DNA of 10,588 bases from Sulfuricurvum sp. GTDB taxonomy: Bacteria; Campylobacterota; Campylobacteria; Campylobacterales; Sulfurimonadaceae. Every line of letters begins with the position of its first letter. Position 1 is the stretch's first letter. The stretch spans positions 1 to 10,588 of the forward strand of contig JACXUE010000042.1 in assembly GCA_014764075.1 (NCBI GenBank), in the 5' to 3' direction. The translations under genes and the position numbers were made by a program. The notes beneath the pieces are model-generated. The model was not told the DNA's origin, made no database searches, and worked only from the letters and a program-made list of their open reading frames with translations. Below are positions 1 to 7,657 of this stretch, one piece after another.

Positions 1-975
1 ATCGATTATGCCTATCCACCTACCCCACCGAGCAGTACGGCTAATAGTTTATACATCAAAGAATTCACCAAAAGCGGATTAGTTCCATCTTCTGCGTCCA
101 ACGATATAGAAGGGATAAACTACGACCGTACATTTTTCGAAAAAAATGGTGCAAAGCTGGTTTCCAATGTGTCTCAAATTCTTAAAAATGACAGCTCTTA
201 CGCAACACCGTCGACCAAAATTGTCGATGTCGGGTCATTCTCTGGAAACACTCTTATTCACTTAGAAGGGACGACGATCAATGGTGTTGCTTTTTCAACC
301 GATATCGATTTGGCAACAGATCTTCTAGACGAAAATGGCAATCCAACCGCCTTAGCCGATGTTACCTATCAACAATTAATGGATAAAATCAATATGACCG
401 TCACTGGTGAAGCGACAGTTTCAGACTCCTATCTGCACGGGAAAACATCATTGACGTATGATGGCAAAATAGTTTTTGAGGATTTGGACAATCCTGTAAC
501 CAATGCAGCACTCTCTATCTATGACCCATCTTCGTCGGATTACTCCGTTACAACTGGCTCGGCTCTCACTTTTAATGCCAACAGTGCCCTCACTATCCGT
601 GATCCTAAAACCGACTTTTTTTCTAAAATCGAAGAAGCAATTAAATCGGTAGAAGAAGATAAAATACGTTCTGACGGCTCAGATAACAATGATCCTCGCA
701 ATATAGGGATTCAAAATTCGATACAGATGTTAGATGATTTGAGTGATCATGTCAGTCGACTCCAAACCGAGGCGGGTTCGTATTCACAAGTACTACAGGC
801 ATCGACCGATCGAACCGATATGCTTCTAATCAGTACCAAAACGCTGCAATCCGATGTTATCGATACCGACATCGCCGAAGCGACACTTCGGATGCAGCAA
901 CTCAGCCTCAATTATCAGGCTTTACTCTCCAATATCTCCAAAGTTTCTAAACTCTCTCTTGTCAATTATGTATAG
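1..975 (+). CDS. flgL: Flagellar hook-associated protein 3 (hook-filament junction), 3' part
   Basis: The frame is open from the first base, so the gene begins outside the window; 324 C-terminal residues are visible, ending at TAG 973-975. FlgL sits with FlgK at the junction between the flagellar hook and the filament, outside the cell. The assignment rests on the C-terminal coiled segment, which follows the FlgL/flagellin D1-D0 pattern: a heptad-rich stretch (LQTEAGSYSQVLQAS), then DVIDTDIAEATLRMQQ, then a tail ending SKVSKLSLVNYV, close to the SKVSQLSLFNYL-type end of FlgL rather than a flagellin end. The preceding Ser/Thr/Asp-rich part (about residues 60-200 of the visible portion) is the variable surface domain and is not recognisable by motif. 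A GTG at 169 lies inside the open frame and is unlikely to be the start. ftsK follows, as flaD-ftsK do in Campylobacter jejuni. A flagellin-like paralogue is the main alternative. Confidence 0.85.
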   Translation: MDYAYPPTPPSSTANSLYIKEFTKSGLVPSSASNDIEGINYDRTFFEKNGAKLVSNVSQILKNDSSYATPSTKIVDVGSFSGNTLIHLEGTTINGVAFSTDIDLATDLLDENGNPTALADVTYQQLMDKINMTVTGEATVSDSYLHGKTSLTYDGKIVFEDLDNPVTNAALSIYDPSSSDYSVTTGSALTFNANSALTIRDPKTDFFSKIEEAIKSVEEDKIRSDGSDNNDPRNIGIQNSIQMLDDLSDHVSRLQTEAGSYSQVLQASTDRTDMLLISTKTLQSDVIDTDIAEATLRMQQLSLNYQALLSNISKVSKLSLVNYV

Positions 976-986
976 CAATCTGCAAT

Positions 987-1012
987 AAAAGGGGTTTATC
1001 TCCCCTTTTTTT
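987..1012 (+). terminator. Intrinsic terminator after flgL
   Basis: An 8-bp perfect stem AAAAGGGG (987-994) pairs with CCCCTTTT (1002-1009) across a 7-base loop and runs directly into a T tract ending at 1012. It starts 12 bases after the flgL stop. This is a textbook rho-independent terminator and it insulates flgL from ftsK. Confidence 0.9.
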
Positions 1013-1020
1013 GCTATAAT
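1012..1020 (+). promoter_or_regulatory. Extended -10 promoter of ftsK
   Basis: TGCTATAAT is a perfect extended -10 (TGnTATAAT) that starts on the last T of the flgL terminator. The upstream region is T-rich and lacks a clear -35, as is usual for sigma-70 promoters in Campylobacterota. Transcription would start near 1027, giving a leader of about 30 bases before the proposed ftsK start at 1057. Confidence 0.7.
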
Positions 1021-1056
1021 CTAACTACTTTTTATACTTATTTTCAAGGATCTCCT

Positions 1057-3312
1057 ATTTTACGCGATACACTGTTTATTGCCGGATTCGGCATTTTATT
1101 TTATTTAGGGATTGCTACCATTATCGGTGATGCCGCCATTATCGGAGCCTATGGTGCCACCTTTGCCCAAAGCAACATTTATGTTTTCGGCTATGTCGCC
1201 TATACTTACCTACTACTTCTAATGGTTCCCCTCTTTTATTGGTATCGGCACGAAGGCGAGATTCAAAAACGGCTTGAGATGGGTGGTGTTTTTGCCCTTC
1301 TTTTTTTCACACTCCTCTTTTTTCAAGCAATAGTTGTTGATGGAGTATACAGAGGTTCGTTTGGCGGATTAATCGTCGATTTTCTCTCCGTATACATCGG
1401 TACATTCGGGTTGTGGACGTTATGGTTTATGATGGTTGCCGTTGCGATTGTCCTTGTAATGGAACAAAGCCTCTCGGAGCTTGCCAAGCCGATCAAAGAG
1501 TACATGGACAAGCCCCTGACGACAACGACTAAACCGGCACAAACATTGGTAAAACCGGATGAACCTGAGGCACAAGGGGAGATTCCCCTCTTTGTCCAAG
1601 AGTACGCACAATCCCACACACCGCTTTATCAAGAGCAGGTAGAATCAACTTCAATTTCGAACACCGTTCCCGCCGTTGAAACTCCACTACCAGAAAACCT
1701 CTTTGATATGCCAGTTCAATCTGCACCCATAGAGAGTTCCGAACCACAAAGCATTGTCGAAAATCCCAAAGAATCTACCATTTTAAGCGTAGCTAAAAAA
1801 GTCAAAGAATCGAAACAGCATGCCGTTATCGTCGAAGAGCTTGAAGAGAATAAAATACTGCTTGAACAAATTGATCGCGGTATCAGTGAAAAACCGAAAA
1901 ATTTCAAACTTCCTCCACTCGATTTTTTTCAAACTCCCCCAATAAAACAAAACAATGTTGACGAAACAGAACTCGATGATAAAATCCGAGATTTGATCGA
2001 AAAACTCAAACATTTCAATATCGAAGGGGATGTAGTCCGAACCTATGCGGGTCCGGTCGTCTCAACGTTTGAGTTCAAACCCGCCGCCAATATCAAAGTC
2101 TCTAAAATTTTAGGACTTCAAGACGATCTCGCGATGGCACTCAAAGCGCAAACGATTCGTATTCAAGCCCCAATTCCCGGTAAAGACGTCGTCGGCATCG
2201 AGATTCCAAACAAAGCAGTGGAAACAATCTATCTGCGCGAAATATTGGAGAGTAAACTTTTCCAAGAAGCAGCATCTCCGCTTACTTTGATTCTTGGAAA
2301 AGATATCGTCGGCAAACCCTTTATTACCGATTTAAAAAAACTCCCTCATCTCCTCATCGCGGGGACAACGGGGAGCGGCAAAAGCGTAGGGATCAACTCA
2401 ATGATTTTGAGTTTGCTCTACAAAAATTCGCCCGATCAATTAAAATTGATGATGATCGATCCAAAGATGCTCGAATTTTCAATCTACAACGATATTCCCC
2501 ATCTCCTCACCCCTGTCATCACCAAACCCAAAGAGGCTATCTCAGCGCTTAATAACATGGTCTATGAGATGGAACGCCGTTATCAACTAATGTCTGAGAC
2601 ACGCACCAAAAATATTGAGAACTACAATGATAAAGCAAAAGCCGAAAAGCGCGATCTCCTCCCTTATATCGTCGTTATTATTGATGAATTAGCAGATTTG
2701 ATGATGACAAGCGGTAAAGATGTCGAATATTCCATCGCTCGTTTGGCGCAAATGGCACGCGCGAGCGGTATCCATTTGATCGTCGCTACCCAACGTCCAA
2801 GCGTGGATGTCGTCACGGGACTCATCAAAGCCAACCTTCCATCTCGCATAAGCTATAAAGTTGGACAAAAAATCGACAGTAAAATTATCTTGGACGGTAT
2901 GGGAGCTGAATCGTTACTTGGACGGGGGGATATGCTCTTTACCCCTCCGGGAATGAGCGGCTTGGTGCGTCTTCATGCCCCATGGAGTATGGAGAGCGAA
3001 ATCGAAAAGGTTGTTGACTTTTTAAAATCGCAGCGTGAACCCGAATACGACCGTCAATTTTTACGTGACAAAGAAGATATCGTCGCTTCTAATGGGGGTA
3101 GTAGCAATGATGAAGAAAACGATGAACTCTATGAAGAAGCCAAAAACATTATTCTTAGTGAGCAAAAAACCTCGATAAGCTATCTCCAACGGCGGCTTCA
3201 AATCGGATACAATCGTTCCGCACGGTTGATCGAACAACTCGAAAATAACGGCATCCTCTCTGCTCCCAATGCCAAAGGGAACCGCGATATTCTCATGAAC
3301 GATCCTTTCTGA
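1057..3312 (+). CDS. ftsK: DNA translocase FtsK/SpoIIIE family
   Basis: FtsK is a septum-anchored, ATP-driven double-stranded DNA pump that clears and aligns chromosome termini during division. From the proposed ATT start the protein is 751 residues. Four membrane segments lie at about 6-24, 41-62, 77-94 and 117-134, followed by a charged Pro/Glu-rich linker to about 290. The RecA-like motor has Walker A GTTGSGKS at 436-443 and Walker B IVVIIDE with D543/E544. The family block SRISYKVGQKIDSKIILD and the GRGDML segment follow. A winged-helix gamma domain for DNA polarity reading occupies about 689-751. The first ATG, at 1222, would cut off TM1 and most of TM2. The frame is open back to 976 with no ATG, GTG or TTG, while AAGGA (1046-1050) lies 6 bases before ATT 1057, so I chose 1057. 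The function is firm; the start is inferred. The linker is short compared with E. coli FtsK. Confidence 0.93.
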   Translation: MLRDTLFIAGFGILFYLGIATIIGDAAIIGAYGATFAQSNIYVFGYVAYTYLLLLMVPLFYWYRHEGEIQKRLEMGGVFALLFFTLLFFQAIVVDGVYRGSFGGLIVDFLSVYIGTFGLWTLWFMMVAVAIVLVMEQSLSELAKPIKEYMDKPLTTTTKPAQTLVKPDEPEAQGEIPLFVQEYAQSHTPLYQEQVESTSISNTVPAVETPLPENLFDMPVQSAPIESSEPQSIVENPKESTILSVAKKVKESKQHAVIVEELEENKILLEQIDRGISEKPKNFKLPPLDFFQTPPIKQNNVDETELDDKIRDLIEKLKHFNIEGDVVRTYAGPVVSTFEFKPAANIKVSKILGLQDDLAMALKAQTIRIQAPIPGKDVVGIEIPNKAVETIYLREILESKLFQEAASPLTLILGKDIVGKPFITDLKKLPHLLIAGTTGSGKSVGINSMILSLLYKNSPDQLKLMMIDPKMLEFSIYNDIPHLLTPVITKPKEAISALNNMVYEMERRYQLMSETRTKNIENYNDKAKAEKRDLLPYIVVIIDELADLMMTSGKDVEYSIARLAQMARASGIHLIVATQRPSVDVVTGLIKANLPSRISYKVGQKIDSKIILDGMGAESLLGRGDMLFTPPGMSGLVRLHAPWSMESEIEKVVDFLKSQREPEYDRQFLRDKEDIVASNGGSSNDEENDELYEEAKNIILSEQKTSISYLQRRLQIGYNRSARLIEQLENNGILSAPNAKGNRDILMNDPF

Positions 3313-3330
3313 TAGCTTTTCACAGCTATC
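3311..3330 (+). other. Hairpin overlapping the ftsK stop codon
   Basis: GATAGCT (3311-3317) and AGCTATC (3324-3330) form a perfect 7-bp stem around a 6-base loop. The left arm begins inside the TGA stop codon. No U run follows directly (the next bases are mixed, TCCCTACCC), so it is a poor intrinsic terminator. It may mark or protect the 3' end of the ftsK message. Confidence 0.45.
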
Positions 3331-3403
3331 TCCCTACCCTATTTTGTAACTTTTCTTCCTAGTCTGTATTGTTTAGCCGTCCTTTAGTTTCAAATGAATA
3401 AAT

Positions 3404-3409
3404 TATAAT
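3404..3409 (+). promoter_or_regulatory. Possible upstream -10 in the ftsK-acnB gap
   Basis: A perfect TATAAT sits in AT-rich sequence 123 bases before acnB. It lacks the TG extension found at the other three promoter candidates and has only a weak -35-like CCTTTA. It could be a distal acnB promoter or a chance match in AT-rich DNA. Confidence 0.3.
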
Positions 3410-3464
3410 GTTACTTATTGAAACATATCTGATCGATAAATTCAAAAGATATGGGTATTTTCGT

Positions 3465-3488
3465 AACACTAAAATAAAAGTGTTTTTT
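3465..3488 (+). promoter_or_regulatory. Inverted repeat upstream of the acnB -10 (operator or weak terminator)
   Basis: AACACT (3465-3470) and AGTGTT (3479-3484) are a perfect 6-bp inverted repeat separated by 8 A/T-rich bases, followed by TTTT and a further T-rich stretch. The element ends 11 bases before the acnB -10, covering about -43 to -24 relative to the expected start near 3508, a usual operator position. The trailing T run also fits a weak terminator for transcripts from upstream. No regulator family is recognisable from the half-site. Confidence 0.45.
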
Positions 3489-3492
3489 CTTC

Positions 3493-3501
3493 TGATATAA
3501 T
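3493..3501 (+). promoter_or_regulatory. Extended -10 promoter of acnB
   Basis: TGATATAAT is a perfect TGnTATAAT extended -10, preceded by a T-rich run and no clear -35. The predicted start near 3508 gives a leader of about 24 bases, containing the Shine-Dalgarno sequence AGGAG at 3522-3526, 5 bases before the ATG. Confidence 0.72.
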
Positions 3502-3531
3502 CATTCAAAATTAACATGTACAGGAGTCACT

Positions 3532-6141
3532 ATGGCTTTTATGGACGAATATAAAGCACACCTAGCAGAACGCGAAGCACAGGGCATCCCCCCGTTACCG
3601 TTAACCAAAGAGCAAGTTACCGCTCTTGTTGAACTCATCACGACAGAAACGGCGAAAAACAGCGAATTGGTTGATATGCTTGCCAATCGTGTCAACCCTG
3701 GTGTTGACGACGGTGCACACGTTAAAGCGGCATTTTTACATCAAGTCGTCCAAGGTCAAGTTAAAGCATTCTTGGCAGACAACAACGACATTAACAGCAA
3801 TGATCATAAAATCGTCGCTATCCAAATCCTCGGCAAAATGGTAGGGGGTTACAACGTCAAACCACTTATCGATGCGCTCACGATCGACGGACTTGCTCAA
3901 GAAGCGGCGAATCAACTTAAGCACACCCTTTTGGTATACGATGCGTTCAATGATGTTGTTGAACTTGCAAAAACAAACTCTTTTGCCAAAGAGGTGCTTC
4001 AATCATGGGCGGATGCCGAGTGGTTTACCAGCAAAAAACCGCTTGCCGAAAAATTTAGCGTTGTAGTTTTCAAATTCCCAGGCGAAACCAATACTGACGA
4101 CCTCTCACCGGCAAGTGCGGCATTTACCCGTTCCGATATCCCGCTACACGCTACAACGATGTTGTCTGCAAAAATGCCTGAAGGTATCGCTAAAATCGCT
4201 GAACTTAAAGCCAAAGGCCTCCAAATTGCTTATGTTGGTGATGTTGTCGGTACAGGATCAAGCCGAAAATCGGCTGCCAACTCTGTCCAATGGCATATGG
4301 GCGAAGATATCCCTGGTGTTCCTAACAAACGTACCGGTGGAGTCGTTATCGGCGGCATCATTGCTCCTATTTTCTTTGCAACTTGTGAAGACTCCGGTGC
4401 ATTGCCGATCGAAGCGGATGTAACCCAAATGGAAACCGGCGATGTTCTTGACATTGACACCAAAGCGGGAACTATCACCAAAAACGGTACGCAAATCGCA
4501 ACGTTCAGCCTCCGTCCGAACACCATCGAAGACGAAGTGCGTGCAGGTGGACGTATCCCACTCATTATCGGTCGTGGATTGACCGCCAAAGCACGTGCCG
4601 CACTCGGCTTAGCTCCATCAACATTATTTGCCCAACCTATTCAACCGGCTGATACCGGTAAAGGGTACACATTGGCACAAAAAATAGTGGGTAAAGCGTG
4701 TGGCTTGGAGGGTGTTCGCCCAGGCATGTATTGTGAACCAATCACCAGCACGGTAGGAAGTCAAGACACTACCGGACCGATGACACGTGATGAGATTAAA
4801 GAGCTCTCGGCACTCGGATTCTCAGCGGATTTTGTTCTTCAGTCATTCTGTCACACGGCGGCGTATCCAAAACCATCCGACGTAAAGCTTCACGCTACCC
4901 TTCCGGCATTCATCTCTACCCGTGGCGGTGTTGCACTGCGCCCAGGCGACGGCGTCATCCACAGCTGGTTAAATCGCATGGTTCTACCCGATACGGTTGG
5001 AACCGGTGGCGATTCCCACACCCGTTTCCCAATCGGCATTTCGTTCCCTGCAGGATCGGGTCTTGTTGCGTTTGCAGCAGTTACAGGCTCAATGCCTCTT
5101 GAAATGCCTGAGTCCGTGTTGGTTCGATTTAAAGGTGAAATGCAGCCAGGCATCACGCTGCGTGATCTTGTAAACGCAATCCCGTATTACGCAATACAAC
5201 AAGGTTTGCTCACAGTTGAGAAAAAAGGGAAGAAAAACATCTTCAACGGACGTATTTTGGAAATCGAAGGTCTTCCAAATATGAAAGTGGAACAAGCGTT
5301 TGAGCTTTCCGATGCGTCAGCTGAGCGTTCAGCGGCGGCATGTACGGTTCGTTTGAACAAAGAGCCGATCATCGAATACCTCAAATCCAACGTCACCCTC
5401 ATCGAAGCGATGATAGCCGATGGATATGAAGATGCTCGCACACTCCAACGTCGTGCCGACAAAATGAAAGAGTGGTTGGCAAATCCGACACTAATGGAGC
5501 CGGATGCCGATGCAGAATACGCGGCAATTATTGAAATCGATCTAAACGACATGAAAGAACCGATCGTTGCATGCCCAAATGACCCCGATAACGTTAAATT
5601 GCTCTCTGAAGTTGCGGGTGATACCATCCACGAGGTCTTCCTAGGAAGCTGTATGACCAACATCGGTCACTACCGTGCAGCAGGTGAAGTAATGCGAGGT
5701 GAAGGTAAAATCGGCGTTGAAAAATTTTGGATCGTACCTCCAACCCGTATGGACGAACAACAACTTATCAACGAAGGATACTACGACATCTACAAAGAAG
5801 TGGCGGCTACAACTGAAGTTCCGGGGTGCTCACTTTGTATGGGTAATCAAGCGTCTAGCCGCGAGGGATCAACCGTTTTCTCGACTTCAACTCGTAACTT
5901 TGACAACCGTCTCGGAAAAGGGACACGGGTTTACCTCGGCTCTGCAGAGCTTGCAGCCGTATGCGCGAAACTCGGTCGAATCCCTACGGTAGCAGAATAT
6001 ATGAGTATCGTTCCTGAAAAACTCGCTGGGAAAACGGATGACGTTTACAAATATCTCAACTTCAACGAGATCAACAACTACCACCTCGAAGCACGTAACG
6101 TTGCTGAAGAGAAATACGGCGTTACCATCAAAGCCGTATAA
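3532..6141 (+). CDS. acnB: Aconitate hydratase B / 2-methylisocitrate dehydratase
   Basis: This cytoplasmic [4Fe-4S] enzyme interconverts citrate, cis-aconitate and isocitrate. In this lineage it may serve the oxidative or the reductive TCA cycle. The 869-residue protein has the AcnB order: a HEAT-like N-terminal domain (about 1-160), then the swivel domain (with DDLSPASAAFTRSDIP and VGTGSSRKSA), then the catalytic core. Cluster ligands are C707 (GSCMTNIGH), C766 and C769 (GCSLCMGNQAS), each three below E. coli AcnB C710/C769/C772. Substrate-site motifs include CHTAAYPKPSDVK, RGGVALRPGDGVIHSW and GGDSHTRFP (DSH at 494-496). The length matches E. coli AcnB (865). The start at ATG 3532 has AGGAG 5 bases upstream and its own extended -10. 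The gene appears monocistronic. Known AcnB homologues can bind RNA when the cluster is lost; nothing here shows this directly. Confidence 0.98.
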   Translation: MAFMDEYKAHLAEREAQGIPPLPLTKEQVTALVELITTETAKNSELVDMLANRVNPGVDDGAHVKAAFLHQVVQGQVKAFLADNNDINSNDHKIVAIQILGKMVGGYNVKPLIDALTIDGLAQEAANQLKHTLLVYDAFNDVVELAKTNSFAKEVLQSWADAEWFTSKKPLAEKFSVVVFKFPGETNTDDLSPASAAFTRSDIPLHATTMLSAKMPEGIAKIAELKAKGLQIAYVGDVVGTGSSRKSAANSVQWHMGEDIPGVPNKRTGGVVIGGIIAPIFFATCEDSGALPIEADVTQMETGDVLDIDTKAGTITKNGTQIATFSLRPNTIEDEVRAGGRIPLIIGRGLTAKARAALGLAPSTLFAQPIQPADTGKGYTLAQKIVGKACGLEGVRPGMYCEPITSTVGSQDTTGPMTRDEIKELSALGFSADFVLQSFCHTAAYPKPSDVKLHATLPAFISTRGGVALRPGDGVIHSWLNRMVLPDTVGTGGDSHTRFPIGISFPAGSGLVAFAAVTGSMPLEMPESVLVRFKGEMQPGITLRDLVNAIPYYAIQQGLLTVEKKGKKNIFNGRILEIEGLPNMKVEQAFELSDASAERSAAACTVRLNKEPIIEYLKSNVTLIEAMIADGYEDARTLQRRADKMKEWLANPTLMEPDADAEYAAIIEIDLNDMKEPIVACPNDPDNVKLLSEVAGDTIHEVFLGSCMTNIGHYRAAGEVMRGEGKIGVEKFWIVPPTRMDEQQLINEGYYDIYKEVAATTEVPGCSLCMGNQASSREGSTVFSTSTRNFDNRLGKGTRVYLGSAELAAVCAKLGRIPTVAEYMSIVPEKLAGKTDDVYKYLNFNEINNYHLEARNVAEEKYGVTIKAV

Positions 6142-6157
6142 TCCGCCTCTCTCTTCC

Positions 6158-6217
6158 CGTCATTCCCGCAAAGGCGGGAATCTAGCTGGATCCCCCGTGT
6201 CAAGCACGAGGATGACG
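6158..6217. repeat. REP-like / dRS3-like palindromic unit
   Basis: This 60-bp unit is bounded by the inverted repeat CGTCAT (6158-6163) and ATGACG (6212-6217). Inside is a perfect 8-bp hairpin, ATTCCCGC (6162-6169) with GCGGGAAT (6174-6181), which fits the Neisseria dRS3 pattern ATTCCC-N8-GGGAAT. A second, imperfect hairpin is built on CCCCGTG and CACGAGG (about 6193-6211). The same CGTCATTCCCGC...GGATGACG layout is a common dispersed repeat in many proteobacterial genomes. It starts 16 bases after the acnB stop, so it could also shape the acnB mRNA 3' end, though it has no U run. Only one copy lies in this window. Confidence 0.75.
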
Positions 6218-6226
6218 ACTCCCTTG

Positions 6227-6235
6227 TGTTATAAT
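6227..6235 (+). promoter_or_regulatory. Extended -10 promoter of dbpA
   Basis: TGTTATAAT is a third perfect TGnTATAAT in the window. It begins 10 bases after the repeat unit ends. The predicted start near 6242 would give a leader of about 22 bases before the dbpA ATG. Confidence 0.65.
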
Positions 6236-6263
6236 CTCGTATCTTCATACCAAAGTTAACCTC

Positions 6264-7616
6264 ATGTCCTCATTTGAAACTCTATCTCTAAAATCTGAAC
6301 TTCAAGCCGCCCTAAAACGTCTATCCTTTACCGCAATGACACCGATTCAAGAACAATCTATCCCACCTATTTTAGAGGGAAAAGATATCGTTGCCAAAGC
6401 GGCAACCGGCAGTGGAAAGACATTGGCTTTTGGTCTTGGAATTCTCAACAAAATTGCTCCCTGTATGTTTCGAATACAATCCCTAATCCTCTGCCCGACC
6501 CGCGAACTCGCCGAACAGGTGGCCAAGGTCATACGCTCCCTAGCCTCCGAAATCGGCAATATCAAAGTTCTGACATTGTGCGGAGGGATTGCAATGAAAG
6601 GGCAAATACACTCCCTAAAGCACGGTGCCCATATTATCGTCGGAACTCCTGGGCGAGTTTTAAAACTCCTTCAAATGAAAACTGTCGATCTCGCTTCCAT
6701 CCAAAGTGTTGTATTGGATGAAGCCGATCAAATGATGGACTTGGGATTTATCGATGATATCGGCGCGATTTTGCAATTCACTCCAACCTCTCGCCAAACA
6801 TTATTGTTTTCAGCAACGTTTCCCGAATCGGTAGAAAAGATTGCCGAAGGGTTGATGAAAAATCCTCTCGTTATCGAAATTGAACCCGCTGTCCATCAAC
6901 CAAATATCGAAGAAATTGCGTATTTGTGTAATGACAAGCTCTCAGCTATCCCCCAAATACTCCAATTTCACAACATCACCAATGCTATCTTATTTTGCAA
7001 CACCAAAGCTGAAGCAGATGCCCTCTATGATGATCTCAATCGACTAGGAATCCACACTGCTCTTTTGCACGGGGATATGAAACAATTCGACCGCAACGAA
7101 ACAATCATTCAGTTTCGCAATCTGAGCACCCCTATACTGGTTGCCACCGATCTCGTTGGACGAGGAATCGATATAGATGGGCTCGATGCTATCGTCAATG
7201 TCGATATACCCACACAGATCGAACGTTATGCCCATCGTATCGGACGGACGGGACGTGCCGGAAAAGTTGGATTAGCGATTAGTTTGGTAGGAGAATATCA
7301 AATAGAGAGATTTCATAAATTGGGACGTTCCATCACCCTCAGAGAACTCCCTGAACTCATAAAAACCTATCCTACCAATCCAGCAATGCGGACGATATGC
7401 ATCGATGCGGGGAAAAAAGAAAAACTCCGCCCAGGTGACATCGTCGGAGCGTTAATCCATGAGTGCGGATTAACCAAAGAGTCGATCGGCAAAATCGATC
7501 AACTCGACCATCTAAGTTATGTTGCAATTCCTCGTAACAATGGAAATGATATTTTTATCCGATTTGTCGACTCTCCTATTAAGGGGAAAATTTTCAGGAA
7601 ATGGCTGTTAAACTAG
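6264..7616 (+). CDS. dbpA: DEAD-box ATP-dependent RNA helicase DbpA
   Basis: DbpA is an RNA helicase that is recruited to 23S rRNA (hairpin 92 region in E. coli) and assists late 50S subunit assembly. The 450-residue protein (E. coli 457) carries the full motif set: Q motif in FTAMTPIQEQSIPP, motif I AATGSGKT (46-53, K52), PTRELAEQ, TPGR, DEAD (152-155), SAT (183-185), VATDLVGRGID and HRIGRTGR (324-331). The last 78 residues (about 373-450) match the DbpA-specific RNA-binding domain, with CIDAGKKEKLRPGDIVGAL, GLTKESIGKID and a basic SPIKGKIFRKWLL end. This separates it from the generic RhlE/SrmB types. The ATG at 6264 has only a weak Shine-Dalgarno (AAAG 6252-6255). A promoter lies just upstream, and the PAS gene follows after 41 bases and may be co-transcribed. 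Confidence 0.95.
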   Translation: MSSFETLSLKSELQAALKRLSFTAMTPIQEQSIPPILEGKDIVAKAATGSGKTLAFGLGILNKIAPCMFRIQSLILCPTRELAEQVAKVIRSLASEIGNIKVLTLCGGIAMKGQIHSLKHGAHIIVGTPGRVLKLLQMKTVDLASIQSVVLDEADQMMDLGFIDDIGAILQFTPTSRQTLLFSATFPESVEKIAEGLMKNPLVIEIEPAVHQPNIEEIAYLCNDKLSAIPQILQFHNITNAILFCNTKAEADALYDDLNRLGIHTALLHGDMKQFDRNETIIQFRNLSTPILVATDLVGRGIDIDGLDAIVNVDIPTQIERYAHRIGRTGRAGKVGLAISLVGEYQIERFHKLGRSITLRELPELIKTYPTNPAMRTICIDAGKKEKLRPGDIVGALIHECGLTKESIGKIDQLDHLSYVAIPRNNGNDIFIRFVDSPIKGKIFRKWLLN

Positions 7617-7657
7617 CGTTGATAGTTTATATGATTTCAATACAAGAGAGAGGCTTT

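Noticed and set aside
4230..4589. Minus-strand open frame of 119 codons inside acnB
   Set aside because: It lies wholly within a gene with unambiguous family motifs and encodes a composition-driven peptide without recognisable domains.
5187..5663. Minus-strand open frame of 158 codons inside acnB
   Set aside because: It is antisense to the catalytic domain of acnB, including the first cluster cysteine. Ser/Arg-rich shadow translation with no domain and no ribosome site.
6137..6142. TATAAT spanning the acnB stop codon as a promoter
   Set aside because: It is formed by the final Val codon and TAA, lacks a TG extension, and a better -10 lies at 6227-6235 near dbpA.
7601..7657. Upstream ATG at 7601 as the start of the PAS gene
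   Set aside because: It overlaps the dbpA end, has no good ribosome site, and adds residues not found in Aer/CetB PAS proteins. AGAGAGG precedes the ATG at 7658.
7619..7657. Separate promoter for the PAS gene in the 41-base gap after dbpA
   Set aside because: TTGATA at 7619-7624 looks like a -35, but no -10-like hexamer occurs at proper spacing. Co-transcription with dbpA is simpler.
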